A stretch of 29,594 nucleotides of DNA from JAAGZL01 sp050297535 (GTDB taxonomy: Bacteria; Pseudomonadota; Gammaproteobacteria; Chromatiales; Chromatiaceae): positions 1-29,594 of the forward strand of contig JBNKSV010000027.1 of NCBI GenBank assembly GCA_050297535.1, given 5' to 3'. Below are positions 1 to 7,753 of this stretch, one piece after another. A program made the translations under genes and the position numbers. Under the pieces are notes generated by a model, which saw only the letters and a program-made list of their open reading frames with translations, did no database searches and was not told where the DNA came from. The first letter of the stretch is position 1, and each line of letters opens with the position of its first letter.

Positions 1-401
1 CGATCGCCAACTTTCGTATCACCGGCCTGATCCTGGGAGATGGAATCAAGCCTAAAAATGACCGGCGCATCGTAAGTCAGATAGATATGGCCCCGACCCT
101 GTTGTCGCTGATGGGGATAGAGGCGCAGCATCCCATGATCGGTTTTGATCTGACCAGGCTACCAGATGATTTTATCGGTCGAGCCATCATGCAGTTCGAT
201 CAGAATCAAGCCCTTATGCGGGGTGATGATGTGGTTGTACTGCAACCGAACAAAGACCCGGTGCAATTTCATTACGATATGGCGACCGATAAACAGAGCA
301 GCGAAGCGCTCGATCAGGATCTGGCCAGAGAGGCCATTGCCTATCCGCTGTGGGGGACCATGACCTACAACAAGCAACTTTATGCCCCTGTCAAAGAATA
401 A
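1..401 (+). CDS. LTA synthase-like sulfatase family protein, C-terminal fragment
   Basis: This is an open frame entering from the left edge (first full codon at base 3) and ending with TAA at 399-401; about 132 residues are visible. The stretch SQIDMAPTLLSLMGI is the typical late segment of the LtaS/MdoB-type sulfatase fold, where a phrase like QIDLAPTLL precedes a final subdomain. These membrane enzymes move phosphoglycerol or phosphoethanolamine groups onto envelope polymers or glucans. The N-terminal membrane helices and the metal/threonine active site lie outside the window, so the substrate cannot be named. The last 100 residues contain short beta-type stretches (DDVVVLQPNKD) usual for the C-terminus of this family. 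The assignment rests on family resemblance; another alkaline-phosphatase-superfamily member is possible. Confidence 0.75.
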   Translation, partial: IANFRITGLILGDGIKPKNDRRIVSQIDMAPTLLSLMGIEAQHPMIGFDLTRLPDDFIGRAIMQFDQNQALMRGDDVVVLQPNKDPVQFHYDMATDKQSSEALDQDLAREAIAYPLWGTMTYNKQLYAPVKE

Positions 402-491
402 ATAATGCTTGTGGATTTGAGGTACATGATTGCAGACGGGGCGGCATCTGGCTGTTAAAATACCCCATTTTTCCCGCCGGAGAAGGGTTTT

Positions 492-1745
492 ATGTTCAGC
501 AAAGAGATGCAGATTGCAGGTTACGACGATGAGCTTTGGGCTGCCATCCAGGCCGAAGAGAAGAGACAGGAAGAGCACATCGAACTGATTGCCTCGGAAA
601 ACTACACCAGCCCACGGGTGATGCAGGCCCAGGGCTCTGTCCTGACCAATAAATACGCGGAAGGGTATCCAGGTAAACGCTATTACGGCGGTTGTGAGCA
701 CGTGGATGTGGCGGAACAGCTCGCCATCGACCGGGCCAAGCAACTGTTTGGCGCTGCCTATGCCAATGTGCAGCCTCACTCCGGTTCCCAGGCCAACGCC
801 GCGGTCTACATGGCACTGTGTGAGCCGGGCGATACCGTGCTGGGTATGAGCCTGGCCCACGGCGGCCATCTGACCCACGGCGCCAAGCCCAACTTCTCCG
901 GCAAGATCTACAACGCCGTGCAATATGGCCTGAACCCAGAGACCGGTGAGATCGACTACGAAGAGGTGGAGCGTCTGGCCCGTGAGCATAAGCCAAAGAT
1001 GATCGTGGCCGGTTTCTCCGCCTATTCCCGCGTGGTGGATTGGGCGCGTTTCCGCAAGATCGCAGATGAGGTTGGCGCCTACCTGTTTGTGGATATGGCC
1101 CACGTAGCCGGTCTGATTGCCGCCGGTCACTATCCAAGCCCGGTGAATATCGCCGATGTGACCACCACCACTACCCACAAGACCCTGCGCGGCCCCCGCG
1201 GTGGCCTTATCCTGGCCAAGGAGAACGAAGAGGTCCACAAGAAGTTGAACTCTTTGGTGTTCCCGGGCACCCAGGGTGGACCGCTGATGCATGTGATCGC
1301 GGCCAAGGCGGTGGCCTTTAAAGAGGCGATGGAGCCAGAGTTTAAAGAATACCAGGGTCAGGTGCTGGTGAATGCCAGGGCCATGGCCAAGGTGTTTATG
1401 CAGCGCGGCTATGACGTGGTCTCCAAGGGTACGGACGACCATCTGTTCCTGGTCAGCTTTATCGAGGCCGGTCTCACCGGCAAGGATGTGGACGCCTGGT
1501 TGGGGGCATCCAACATCACCGTGAACAAGAACGCGGTGCCGAACGATCCCCAGTCACCGTTTGTAACCAGCGGTATTCGGGTCGGCACCCCGGCCATTAC
1601 CACCCGCGGCTTCAGCGAGGCGGATGCGGTGGAGCTGGCAGGCTGGATGTGTGATGTCATCGACTCGCGGGGAGATGCGGCCGTGATCGAAGAGGTCAAA
1701 GGGAAGGTGCTGGCGATCTGCGCCAAGTATCCGGTATACAAGTAA
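492..1745 (+). CDS. glyA: Serine hydroxymethyltransferase
   Basis: This PLP enzyme interconverts serine and glycine while transferring a one-carbon unit to tetrahydrofolate; it is cytosolic and homodimeric. At 417 residues it matches the family length. ELIASENYTS (31-40) and the PLP-lysine motif TTTTTHKTLRGPRGG, with Lys230 (equivalent to E. coli K229), are intact. SLAHGGHLTHG (120-130) and the VDMAHVAGL segment with the PLP-contacting Asp/His are also present. The ATG at 492 follows a GGAGAAGG Shine-Dalgarno at about 479-486. A weak promoter-like TAAAAT lies near 456-461 in the 90-bp gap upstream. It is the first gene of the same-strand block leading into nrdR and the rib genes, an order common in gammaproteobacteria. 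Confidence 0.98.
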   Translation: MFSKEMQIAGYDDELWAAIQAEEKRQEEHIELIASENYTSPRVMQAQGSVLTNKYAEGYPGKRYYGGCEHVDVAEQLAIDRAKQLFGAAYANVQPHSGSQANAAVYMALCEPGDTVLGMSLAHGGHLTHGAKPNFSGKIYNAVQYGLNPETGEIDYEEVERLAREHKPKMIVAGFSAYSRVVDWARFRKIADEVGAYLFVDMAHVAGLIAAGHYPSPVNIADVTTTTTHKTLRGPRGGLILAKENEEVHKKLNSLVFPGTQGGPLMHVIAAKAVAFKEAMEPEFKEYQGQVLVNARAMAKVFMQRGYDVVSKGTDDHLFLVSFIEAGLTGKDVDAWLGASNITVNKNAVPNDPQSPFVTSGIRVGTPAITTRGFSEADAVELAGWMCDVIDSRGDAAVIEEVKGKVLAICAKYPVYK

Positions 1746-1754
1746 CGAGTATCC

Positions 1755-1821
1755 AGGATCTAGGATCTAGGGATGGGATTGCTCTGATTCCTGTCCCTAG
1801 TTACTAGCCCCTAGTAACTAG
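1755..1821. repeat. Palindrome-rich intergenic repeat between glyA and nrdR
   Basis: AGGATCT occurs twice in tandem (1755-1768). CTAGGGA (1767-1773) is mirrored by TCCCTAG (1794-1800). CTAGTTACTAG (1797-1807) is a perfect inverted partner of CTAGTAACTAG (1811-1821) with a 3-nt spacer. The stretch is built almost entirely from CTAG-containing words. It may act as a hairpin attenuator or be a REP-like repeat; no T-tract follows, so a classical terminator is unlikely. Confidence 0.6.
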
Positions 1822-1834
1822 GAACTTATTACAT

Positions 1835-2344
1835 ATGCGTTGCCCATTTTGCGGAGCTCAAGATACCAAGGTGATCGACTCGCGCCTGTTCGGCGATGGC
1901 GATCAGGTACGTCGCCGCCGCGAGTGTACCGTCTGCAAAGAGCGGGTGACCACCTACGAGACCGCGGAACTGAACCTGCCACGCCTGATCAAGCAGGACG
2001 GGAGTCGTGAGCCATTCGACGGGCGCAAGCTGGCGGCGGGCATGAACCGAGCCCTGGAAAAACGCCCGGTAGGTACTGAACAGATAGAGGACGCCATCGC
2101 GCATATCCGGCGGCGGCTCCTGGCCAGCGGCGAGAAGGAGTTGCCGTCCCGCCAGATCGGTGAGTGGGTGATGGAAGAGCTGCGCATGCTGGATCAGGTG
2201 GCCTATGTGCGCTTTGCCTCGGTATATCGCAGCTTTCAGGATGTAAACGAATTCCGCGAAGAGATAGAACGCCTGGAGAGTGAGCCGCCACCGGAGTCCA
2301 GGCGTAATCAGCTTGATCTCTTGGGGGATGAGGAACAGGAATGA
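1835..2344 (+). CDS. nrdR: Transcriptional repressor NrdR
   Basis: NrdR is a zinc and nucleotide-sensing repressor of ribonucleotide reductase genes. The 169-residue protein begins MRCPFCGAQDTKVIDSR. The zinc ribbon uses Cys3, Cys6, Cys31 and Cys34. It is followed by the basic VRRRREC segment and an ATP-cone domain at about 49-139 (LPRLIKQDGSREPFD through YVRFASVYRSF). Length and motifs are standard. The start is fixed by the zinc-ribbon N-terminus; the Shine-Dalgarno (AGGAAC) is weak and lies at the end of the upstream palindrome. The stop codon overlaps the ribD start as ATGA, implying translational coupling. No NrdR-box pair is evident near the gene. Confidence 0.97.
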   Translation: MRCPFCGAQDTKVIDSRLFGDGDQVRRRRECTVCKERVTTYETAELNLPRLIKQDGSREPFDGRKLAAGMNRALEKRPVGTEQIEDAIAHIRRRLLASGEKELPSRQIGEWVMEELRMLDQVAYVRFASVYRSFQDVNEFREEIERLESEPPPESRRNQLDLLGDEEQE

Positions 2345-3459
2345 CCGGAGACGATCACCAGTTCATGGCCCGCGCCATCCGTCTGGCCCGGCGCGGTCTC
2401 TACACCACCGACCCCAACCCGCGTGTCGGTTGTGTGCTGGTCAAGGACGGTGTCATTGTAGGTGAAGGCTATCACCATCGTGCGGGGGAACCGCACGCCG
2501 AGCGCAACGCCCTGGCAGCATCCGGGGCTAGGGCCAAGGGCGCAACCGCCTATGTAACCCTGGAGCCATGCTGTCATCACGGGCGCACCCCACCATGCAG
2601 TGACGCCTTGATTGAGGCCGGGGTCGTTCGAGTAGTGGCGGCGATGCAGGACCCCAATCCACGGGTGTCCGGCCAGGGGTTGCAGCAGTTGCGCCAGGCC
2701 GGTATCGAGGTAGATGTGGGTCTGCTGGAGGCAGAGGCCAGGGCGCTTAACCCGGGTTTCATCAGACGGCAGTCGGGTGGAATGCCCTATGTGCGTTGCA
2801 AACTGGCCATGAGTCTGGACGGACGCACCGCCATGGCGAGCGGCGAGAGCAAGTGGATCACCGGTCCGGAGGCGCGCCTGGATGTGCATAGTTTGCGGGC
2901 CAGGAGTTCGGCCATTATCACCGGGATTGATACGGTTCTGGCGGATGATCCGTCCATGAACGCACGTCTGGGCGACGCCATAGAAGTGCGCCAGCCCCTG
3001 CGGGTGGTGTTGGATTCCAGACTGCGCATGCCGCCCGAATCCAAGATGCTGGCGCCTGGCGAGACCCTAGTGCTATGTTGCCCGGACGCAGACATAGACA
3101 GGCAGGTTCGGCTGGAACAGGATGGGGTAGAGGTGGTGCGTTTGGATGGATGCACTGATGCCAGGGTTGATCTTAGTGCCGTGCTGCAGCTTTTGGCGGG
3201 GCGGGAGATAAACGAGGTCCTGGTAGAGGCGGGCGCGGTGCTGGCAGGCGCCTTCGTATCCCAGGGCCTGGTGGATGAACTGGTGATCTATGTGGCGCCT
3301 CATTTGATGGGGGCAGGCGCCAGAGGTTTGTTGGAACTGCCAGGGATAGAGCAAATGCAGGATAGAGTTAATCTGGATATCCTGGATGTGCGGCAGATTG
3401 GCAAGGATATGCGGATTACCGCCAAGCCCGTTGGGCAGAGTTCAGGGCCTGAGGTCTAA
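2341..3459 (+). CDS. ribD: Bifunctional diaminohydroxyphosphoribosylaminopyrimidine deaminase / 5-amino-6-(5-phosphoribosylamino)uracil reductase
   Basis: RibD carries out the second and third committed steps of riboflavin synthesis: deamination of the pyrimidine ring and NADPH-dependent reduction of the ribosyl chain. The N-terminal deaminase domain (about 1-145) carries the HAE motif (His52-Glu54) and CCHHGRTPPC, giving zinc ligands His52, Cys77 and Cys86. The C-terminal reductase domain (about 148-365) starts at PYVRCKLAMSLDGRTA and includes WITGPEARLDVHSLRARS. Total length 372 is normal. It overlaps nrdR by 4 bases and is followed by a 159-bp repeat-containing gap before ribE. Confidence 0.97.
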   Translation: MTGDDHQFMARAIRLARRGLYTTDPNPRVGCVLVKDGVIVGEGYHHRAGEPHAERNALAASGARAKGATAYVTLEPCCHHGRTPPCSDALIEAGVVRVVAAMQDPNPRVSGQGLQQLRQAGIEVDVGLLEAEARALNPGFIRRQSGGMPYVRCKLAMSLDGRTAMASGESKWITGPEARLDVHSLRARSSAIITGIDTVLADDPSMNARLGDAIEVRQPLRVVLDSRLRMPPESKMLAPGETLVLCCPDADIDRQVRLEQDGVEVVRLDGCTDARVDLSAVLQLLAGREINEVLVEAGAVLAGAFVSQGLVDELVIYVAPHLMGAGARGLLELPGIEQMQDRVNLDILDVRQIGKDMRITAKPVGQSSGPEV

Positions 3460-3495
3460 GGCCAACAATCAGATAAACGCGAAGATTCAAAACAG

Positions 3496-3601
3496 TGGTC
3501 CCTTCTCCCCATTGGTGAGAAGGACAGGATTAGGGGGTATGAGACAATGGGCTATTTCTTAAATATCCCCTCACCCCAACCATCTCCCTGGGGGAGAGCG
3601 G
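3496..3601. repeat. Dispersed CCCTCACCCTAACCC-type intergenic repeat, copy 1
   Basis: The ribD-ribE gap holds CCTTCTC...GAGAAGG, a short stem around CCCCATTGGT, followed by ATCCCCTCACCCCAACCATC and CCCTGGGGGAGAG. The same words recur at about 15176-15214, 15329-15374 and 16013-16050, always outside genes. This type of repeat is scattered through many gammaproteobacterial genomes. Copy 1 splits the otherwise compact rib operon. Confidence 0.7.
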
Positions 3602-3618
3602 ATTAGTAGGGCATTTGC

Positions 3619-4281
3619 ATGTTTACAGGTATTATTCAAGCAATCGGAACCTTGGCGGCTATGGAGACACGTGGCGGTGACGTGGCCCTGCGTATCCGTG
3701 CCGACGATCTGCCCATGCAGGATGTAGCCCTGGGGGACAGCATTGCCACCAACGGGGTCTGTCTAACGGTGATCGACCTGCCTGGAGATGGCTTTGTCGC
3801 GGACGTCTCCCGTGAGACCTTGGATCACACCACCCTGGGTACGTTGCGACCTGGCAGTCCGGTGAATTTGGAAAAGGCCCTGACCCTGAATACCCGCCTG
3901 GGTGGGCATCTGGTGAGCGGCCATGTGGATGGGGTCGGGCGCGTCCTGGAACGGCGGGATGACGCACGTTCGGTGCGTTTCCGAATAGACGCACCCAAGG
4001 AGTTGGCCCGTTACATCGCCCACAAGGGTTCAATCTGTGTGGACGGTGTCAGTCTGACCGTGAATGCGGTGCAGGGCAGTCAGTTTGAACTTAATATTGT
4101 GCCGCACACCAGTCAGGAGACCATCATCTCTGGGTATCGTGCCGGTACCAGGGTGAACCTTGAGGTTGATCAGATCGCCCGTTATTTGGAACGCCTGCTG
4201 TTGGGTGATCAGGCTGCGGAAGCTAATGCAGCAACCGGGGTTACCAAAGAGCTATTGGCCCGTAGCGGGTTTATGAAATAG
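3619..4281 (+). CDS. ribE: Riboflavin synthase, alpha subunit
   Basis: The enzyme dismutates two 6,7-dimethyl-8-ribityllumazine molecules to riboflavin and the pyrimidine precursor. The 220-residue protein has two tandem lumazine-binding repeats. The first starts at MFTGIIQAIG with NGVCLTV near 46-52; the second contains VSGHVDGVG near 99-107 and SICVDGVSLTVNAV near 137-150. The N-terminal MFTGII is diagnostic and fixes the ATG at 3619. This gene is called ribE or ribC depending on the species. Confidence 0.97.
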   Translation: MFTGIIQAIGTLAAMETRGGDVALRIRADDLPMQDVALGDSIATNGVCLTVIDLPGDGFVADVSRETLDHTTLGTLRPGSPVNLEKALTLNTRLGGHLVSGHVDGVGRVLERRDDARSVRFRIDAPKELARYIAHKGSICVDGVSLTVNAVQGSQFELNIVPHTSQETIISGYRAGTRVNLEVDQIARYLERLLLGDQAAEANAATGVTKELLARSGFMK

Positions 4282-4299
4282 CACATCTGTTATGCGCTC

Positions 4300-4308
4300 T
4301 GCTAGAAT
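4300..4308 (+). promoter_or_regulatory. Candidate extended -10 promoter element upstream of ribB
   Basis: TGCTAGAAT (4300-4308) has the TGn extension plus a TAGAAT hexamer, 33 bases before the ribB ATG. No good -35 is visible at the usual distance. The 59-bp gap is too short for an FMN riboswitch and shows none of its conserved blocks. Confidence 0.35.
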
Positions 4309-4340
4309 GGGGCGCCTGTTTACTGGAAGTAGTTGAATCT

Positions 4341-5459
4341 ATGAAACTTAATACCACCGAAGAGATCATCGAAGACCTGCGTCAGGGTAAGATGGTCATC
4401 ATCATGGACGACGAGGATCGCGAAAACGAGGGCGATCTGATTATGGCGGCAGAGAAGGTAACCCCGGAGGCGATCAACTTCATGGCCAGATACGGACGCG
4501 GTCTGATCTGCCTTACCCTGAGCAAGGATATGTGTCAGCAGTTGCGTCTGCCTTTGATGGTGAATCAGAACGAGTCCGCTCACTCCACCAACTTCACCAT
4601 CTCTATAGAGGCGGCGGAAGGGGTGACTACAGGCATCTCGGCTGCGGATCGCGCCACCACCATCCTTGCCGCAGTGAAGGATGACGCCAAGCCCCAGGAT
4701 CTGGTGCAGCCTGGCCACATCTTTCCCCTGATGGCCCAGCCGGGCGGGGTGCTGGTGCGGGCCGGTCATACCGAGGGCGGTTGTGATCTGACCAGGATGG
4801 CCGGACTAAAGCCAGCCGCTGCTATCGTGGAGATATTGAACGAAGATGGCACCATGGCGCGCCGTCCGGATCTGGAGAAGTTTGCAGCGGAGCATGGCCT
4901 GAAGATTGGCACTATTGCCGATCTGATCCACTATCGCGTCAAGCATGAAAAGACTATCGAACGTGTACGTGAGTGTCCGCTTTCAACCGAGTTCGGCGAA
5001 TTCCGTCTGGTGGCGTTTCAGGACGTTATCGGAAACGAGGTGCATCTGGCCCTGGTCATGGGAGAGGTCAGTCCCGATGTTCCGACCCTGGTGCGGGTAC
5101 ATATGCAGAATATCCTGTGCGATATCTTCTTTACCGACCATCCGGGCAGGAGCTGGCCGTTGCGCAACGCCATGCAGCAGGTGGCGAAAGAGGGCGCCGG
5201 TGTGATCGTGGTGCTGAGAAACCATGATACCGCCAGAGAGATCATTCAGCGCATGGGAGAGCTGATGGTCAAGGAGAAGAAGCAAGATGTACAGATCGAT
5301 AAGAAGGACGCAACCAGTCACCTCCGGACCTTTGGTGTGGGTGCGCAGATCCTGTCCGATCTGGGGGTGCGCAGGATGCGGGTGCTGAGTGCGCCCAAGG
5401 CTATTCACGGGCTATCCGGTTTCGATCTGGAAGTGGTTGAATACGTGGATTGCGAGTAA
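4341..5459 (+). CDS. ribB: 3,4-dihydroxy-2-butanone-4-phosphate synthase with degenerate GTP cyclohydrolase II-like domain (RibBX type)
   Basis: The N-terminal domain (about 1-205) is a complete 3,4-dihydroxy-2-butanone-4-phosphate synthase, converting ribulose 5-phosphate to the four-carbon unit of riboflavin. It carries DDEDRENEGDL (23-33), HSTNFTISIEA (81-91) and RAGHTEGGCDL (140-150). The C-terminal part (about 206-372) has the GTP cyclohydrolase II fold signature, but the expected zinc motif CX10CXC is absent. Where active enzymes have a phrase like VRVHSECLTGDVF...CDCG, this protein reads VRVHMQNILCDIFFTDHPGR, keeping a single Cys260. This matches the RibBX variant described in Proteobacteria, in which only RibB activity is retained. 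GTP cyclohydrolase II must then be encoded elsewhere. Confidence 0.93.
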   Translation: MKLNTTEEIIEDLRQGKMVIIMDDEDRENEGDLIMAAEKVTPEAINFMARYGRGLICLTLSKDMCQQLRLPLMVNQNESAHSTNFTISIEAAEGVTTGISAADRATTILAAVKDDAKPQDLVQPGHIFPLMAQPGGVLVRAGHTEGGCDLTRMAGLKPAAAIVEILNEDGTMARRPDLEKFAAEHGLKIGTIADLIHYRVKHEKTIERVRECPLSTEFGEFRLVAFQDVIGNEVHLALVMGEVSPDVPTLVRVHMQNILCDIFFTDHPGRSWPLRNAMQQVAKEGAGVIVVLRNHDTAREIIQRMGELMVKEKKQDVQIDKKDATSHLRTFGVGAQILSDLGVRRMRVLSAPKAIHGLSGFDLEVVEYVDCE

Positions 5460-5492
5460 TATGCGGAATAACTGAAATAACGGGGTTTGATT

Positions 5493-5963
5493 ATGACCAT
5501 AAAGACCATTGAAGGCGCACTGAATGTACAGAAGGCCCGCTTCTGTCTGGTGGTGGCGCGTTTTAACAGCTTCGTCGTGGAGAGCCTGCTGGAAGGGGCC
5601 ATCGACACCCTGAAGCGGCACGGTGCTGCCGAGGCGGACCTTGATATCGTCCGGGTGCCTGGCGCCTTCGAGATGCCGCTGGTGGTGGATAAGCTGGCGG
5701 CGAAAGGGGATTACGATGCGATTGTGGCGCTGGGTGCGGTAATCCGCGGCGGTACTCCACACTTCGAGTATGTGGCCGGAGAGTGTGTAAAGGGTATTGC
5801 CCAGTCCACCCTAAAGCATGGCGTGCCGGTCGCCTTCGGGGTGCTGACGGTAGATACCATCGAACAGGCGATCGAGAGGGCAGGAACCAAGGCCGGAAAT
5901 AAGGGAGCGGAAGCGGCGATATCGGCCATCGAGATGGTCAACCTGCTGCGCCAGTTAGATTAA
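5493..5963 (+). CDS. ribH: 6,7-dimethyl-8-ribityllumazine synthase
   Basis: RibH condenses the RibB and RibD products into lumazine, the substrate of riboflavin synthase, and usually forms an icosahedral shell or pentamers. The 156-residue chain has RFN (23-25), VRVPGAFEMP (53-62), GAVIRGGTPHFEYVAGE with the catalytic His90, and a typical GNKGAEAA near the C-terminus. The ATG at 5493 is preferred over an in-frame TTG at 5487, because it sits 7 bases from a GGGG and gives the normal N-terminus. The stop overlaps the nusB ATG (TAATG). Confidence 0.96.
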   Translation: MTIKTIEGALNVQKARFCLVVARFNSFVVESLLEGAIDTLKRHGAAEADLDIVRVPGAFEMPLVVDKLAAKGDYDAIVALGAVIRGGTPHFEYVAGECVKGIAQSTLKHGVPVAFGVLTVDTIEQAIERAGTKAGNKGAEAAISAIEMVNLLRQLD

Positions 5964-6382
5964 TGAGTCGTAAACGCACCAAGGCGCGCCACCACGCCGT
6001 ACAGGCTATCTACCAATGGCAGATGGCAGGTCATGATGTATCTGAGGTGGAGAGTCAGATACTAGAAAACGAAGATCAGAAAAGCTTTGAGGTGGACTAC
6101 TTTCGGGACCTGCTGCATGGGGTGCCGACAAACCTGAAGGAACTGGATGCGGAATTGAAGGACTGCGTAGACCGTTCTATCGAGAGCGTAGATCCGGTTG
6201 AGCGCGCCATTGTACGCCTGGGGGCATATGAGATGATGCGCCATCCTGAAGTACCCTACCGGGTAGTAATAAATGAGGCGGTGGAGCTGGCCAAGGTGTT
6301 CGGCGCAGAGCAGGGCCACAAGTATGTGAACGGGGTTTTGGATAAATTGGCGCACAAGGTGCGTAAGGCCGAGGCCGGTTAG
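5963..6382 (+). CDS. nusB: Transcription antitermination protein NusB
   Basis: NusB is a small all-helical RNA-binding factor that, with NusE, binds boxA in rRNA operons and supports antitermination. The 139-residue sequence starts SRKRTKARHHAVQAIYQWQ, the arginine-rich RNA-binding start of the family. It ends with the usual helical motif VNEAVELAKVFGAEQGHKYVNGVLDKLA, whose core segment is YRVVINEAVELAKVFG. The start overlaps the ribH stop by one base, a classic ribH-nusB coupling. Confidence 0.97.
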   Translation: MSRKRTKARHHAVQAIYQWQMAGHDVSEVESQILENEDQKSFEVDYFRDLLHGVPTNLKELDAELKDCVDRSIESVDPVERAIVRLGAYEMMRHPEVPYRVVINEAVELAKVFGAEQGHKYVNGVLDKLAHKVRKAEAG

Positions 6383-6441
6383 CGCCCAGCCCTCCACAGT
6401 GTGCTTGGATAGTTTTTCAATCTAATTTGAGCAGTATACAA

Positions 6442-6762
6442 ATGAACACGATAATTTTGGCTTTGGGATTTTTGGCAGTGTTTCTGATTGTGATGCACAT
6501 GTATAGCGCTGTCAGATTTGGGACGGTCATCAGAAACGAGGTTGGATCGGAATGGAACTCACGTGGGGTACCGAAGCCTATCGCCTTCACCCACTCGGAC
6601 TTGCAGACGTTTAGGACAAACAATAAAGAACTGGTTGCTGACAATGCGGTTATTCGCAGTTCCGTGGTGATGTTTGAGAGATCATGGAAATACGGGATGC
6701 CCATGGTATTGGTGCTCTTTATCGTGGCGGCAATACTGCAGAGAGTATTCCCACCGGCCTAG
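6442..6762 (+). CDS. Small membrane protein of unknown function
   Basis: This is a 106-residue product from the ATG at 6442; an in-frame TTG at 6427 would add five residues. Neither start has a convincing Shine-Dalgarno. A hydrophobic segment at about 2-20 (TIILALGFLAVFLIVMHMY) and another at about 85-101 (YGMPMVLVLFIVAAILQRVF) predict two membrane helices. They flank a polar loop of roughly 60 residues containing RNEVGSEWNSRG. I do not recognise the family. It lies alone between nusB and thiL, where many relatives have no gene, so it may be lineage-specific. A short palindrome (GCCTAG-CT-CTAGGC) overlaps its stop codon. Confidence 0.65.
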   Translation: MNTIILALGFLAVFLIVMHMYSAVRFGTVIRNEVGSEWNSRGVPKPIAFTHSDLQTFRTNNKELVADNAVIRSSVVMFERSWKYGMPMVLVLFIVAAILQRVFPPA

Positions 6763-6785
6763 CTCTAGGCTTATTCTAGCCAGGC

Positions 6786-7751
6786 ATGCCTCTCTCTGAA
6801 TTCGATCTGATCAAAGAGTTTTTTTCCGACCAAACTGCCGGCAGGGATGACGTGGTACTGGGGGTGGGTGATGACTGCGCACTGTTGCGGCCACCTGCAG
6901 GGATGGAGCTTGCGGTTACCAGCGATACCCTGGTGGCTGGGGTGCATTTCCAACACGACGTTGATCCTGAAACTCTCGGATATAAATCCCTAGCCGTAAA
7001 TCTCAGTGACTTAGCGGCTATGGGCGCGAAACCAGCCTGGGTTGCCCTGGCCCTCACCATGCCGCATGCGGATCAGGATTGGCTTAAGGCATTTATCCGT
7101 GGCTTCTCTTCCCTTGCCTCTATGCATGAGGTCGCGTTGGTTGGCGGCGACACCACCAGCGGCCCCCTCAGCATCACCATTACCGCCCATGGTTTCGTAG
7201 GACCCGGCACCGCACTTAGGCGCAGCGGGGCCAGGGCAGGCGATTCGATCTATGTTACCGGTACCTTGGGGGATGCGGCCCTGGCACTGCTTTCCCGGCA
7301 AGGCATCTATTCGTCAGAAGCAGGTATGCTGGAACTGGAACAGCGTTTGGATCGTCCGCAACCGCGTTTGCGAACTGGGCTATCTTTGGTGGGGATTGCC
7401 AGTTCTGCCATAGATATATCGGATGGTCTGATCTCTGATCTGGGTCATATCTGCGAACAGAGCGGGGTTGGCGTAAGGATTGAATTGGCAAAGATTCCGG
7501 TCAGTACTGGTGTAGAAGAGTATCTGCGGCATGGCGGAAGTTGGGATACCGTGATCGCTGGCGGAGATGACTATGAACTCTGTTTTACCGTTCCACCGGA
7601 AAACATAGCCATGCTGGAAGAGGCCAGAGGCAAACTGGATTGTGCTGTTGCCCAAGTGGGGGAGATTGTGTCAGAAGCAGGTATTAGCTGTATCACTGCC
7701 GATGGTGCAGTCCTGGATAATCCTGGTTCCGGCTATCAGCACTTCAGATAA
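6786..7751 (+). CDS. thiL: Thiamine-monophosphate kinase
   Basis: ThiL phosphorylates thiamine monophosphate to the cofactor thiamine pyrophosphate. The 321-residue protein has the PurM-like fold. Its N-terminus is MPLSEFDLIKEFF, followed by GVGDDCALL (about 26-34), the ATP/metal segment VTSDTLVAGVHF, NLSDLAAMGA and GGDTTSGPLSITITAHG. The C-terminal half carries ISDGLISDLGHI and AGGDDYELCFTV. The start is set by the family N-terminus, since the Shine-Dalgarno is poor. It is followed two bases later by pgpA, consistent with co-transcription. Confidence 0.97.
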   Translation: MPLSEFDLIKEFFSDQTAGRDDVVLGVGDDCALLRPPAGMELAVTSDTLVAGVHFQHDVDPETLGYKSLAVNLSDLAAMGAKPAWVALALTMPHADQDWLKAFIRGFSSLASMHEVALVGGDTTSGPLSITITAHGFVGPGTALRRSGARAGDSIYVTGTLGDAALALLSRQGIYSSEAGMLELEQRLDRPQPRLRTGLSLVGIASSAIDISDGLISDLGHICEQSGVGVRIELAKIPVSTGVEEYLRHGGSWDTVIAGGDDYELCFTVPPENIAMLEEARGKLDCAVAQVGEIVSEAGISCITADGAVLDNPGSGYQHFR

Positions 7752-7753
7752 AG

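Noticed and set aside
159..1442. 427-residue open frame on the minus strand over glyA
   Set aside because: It is antisense to a certain glyA, rich in His, Leu and Gly from reversed codons, and has no family features.
4282..4340. FMN riboswitch before ribB
   Set aside because: The gap is only 59 bp and none of the conserved riboswitch blocks is visible; none was seen before ribD or ribE either.
6757..6770. Palindrome GCCTAG-CT-CTAGGC at the stop of the small membrane gene as a terminator
   Set aside because: A 2-nt loop is too tight and no T-run follows directly.
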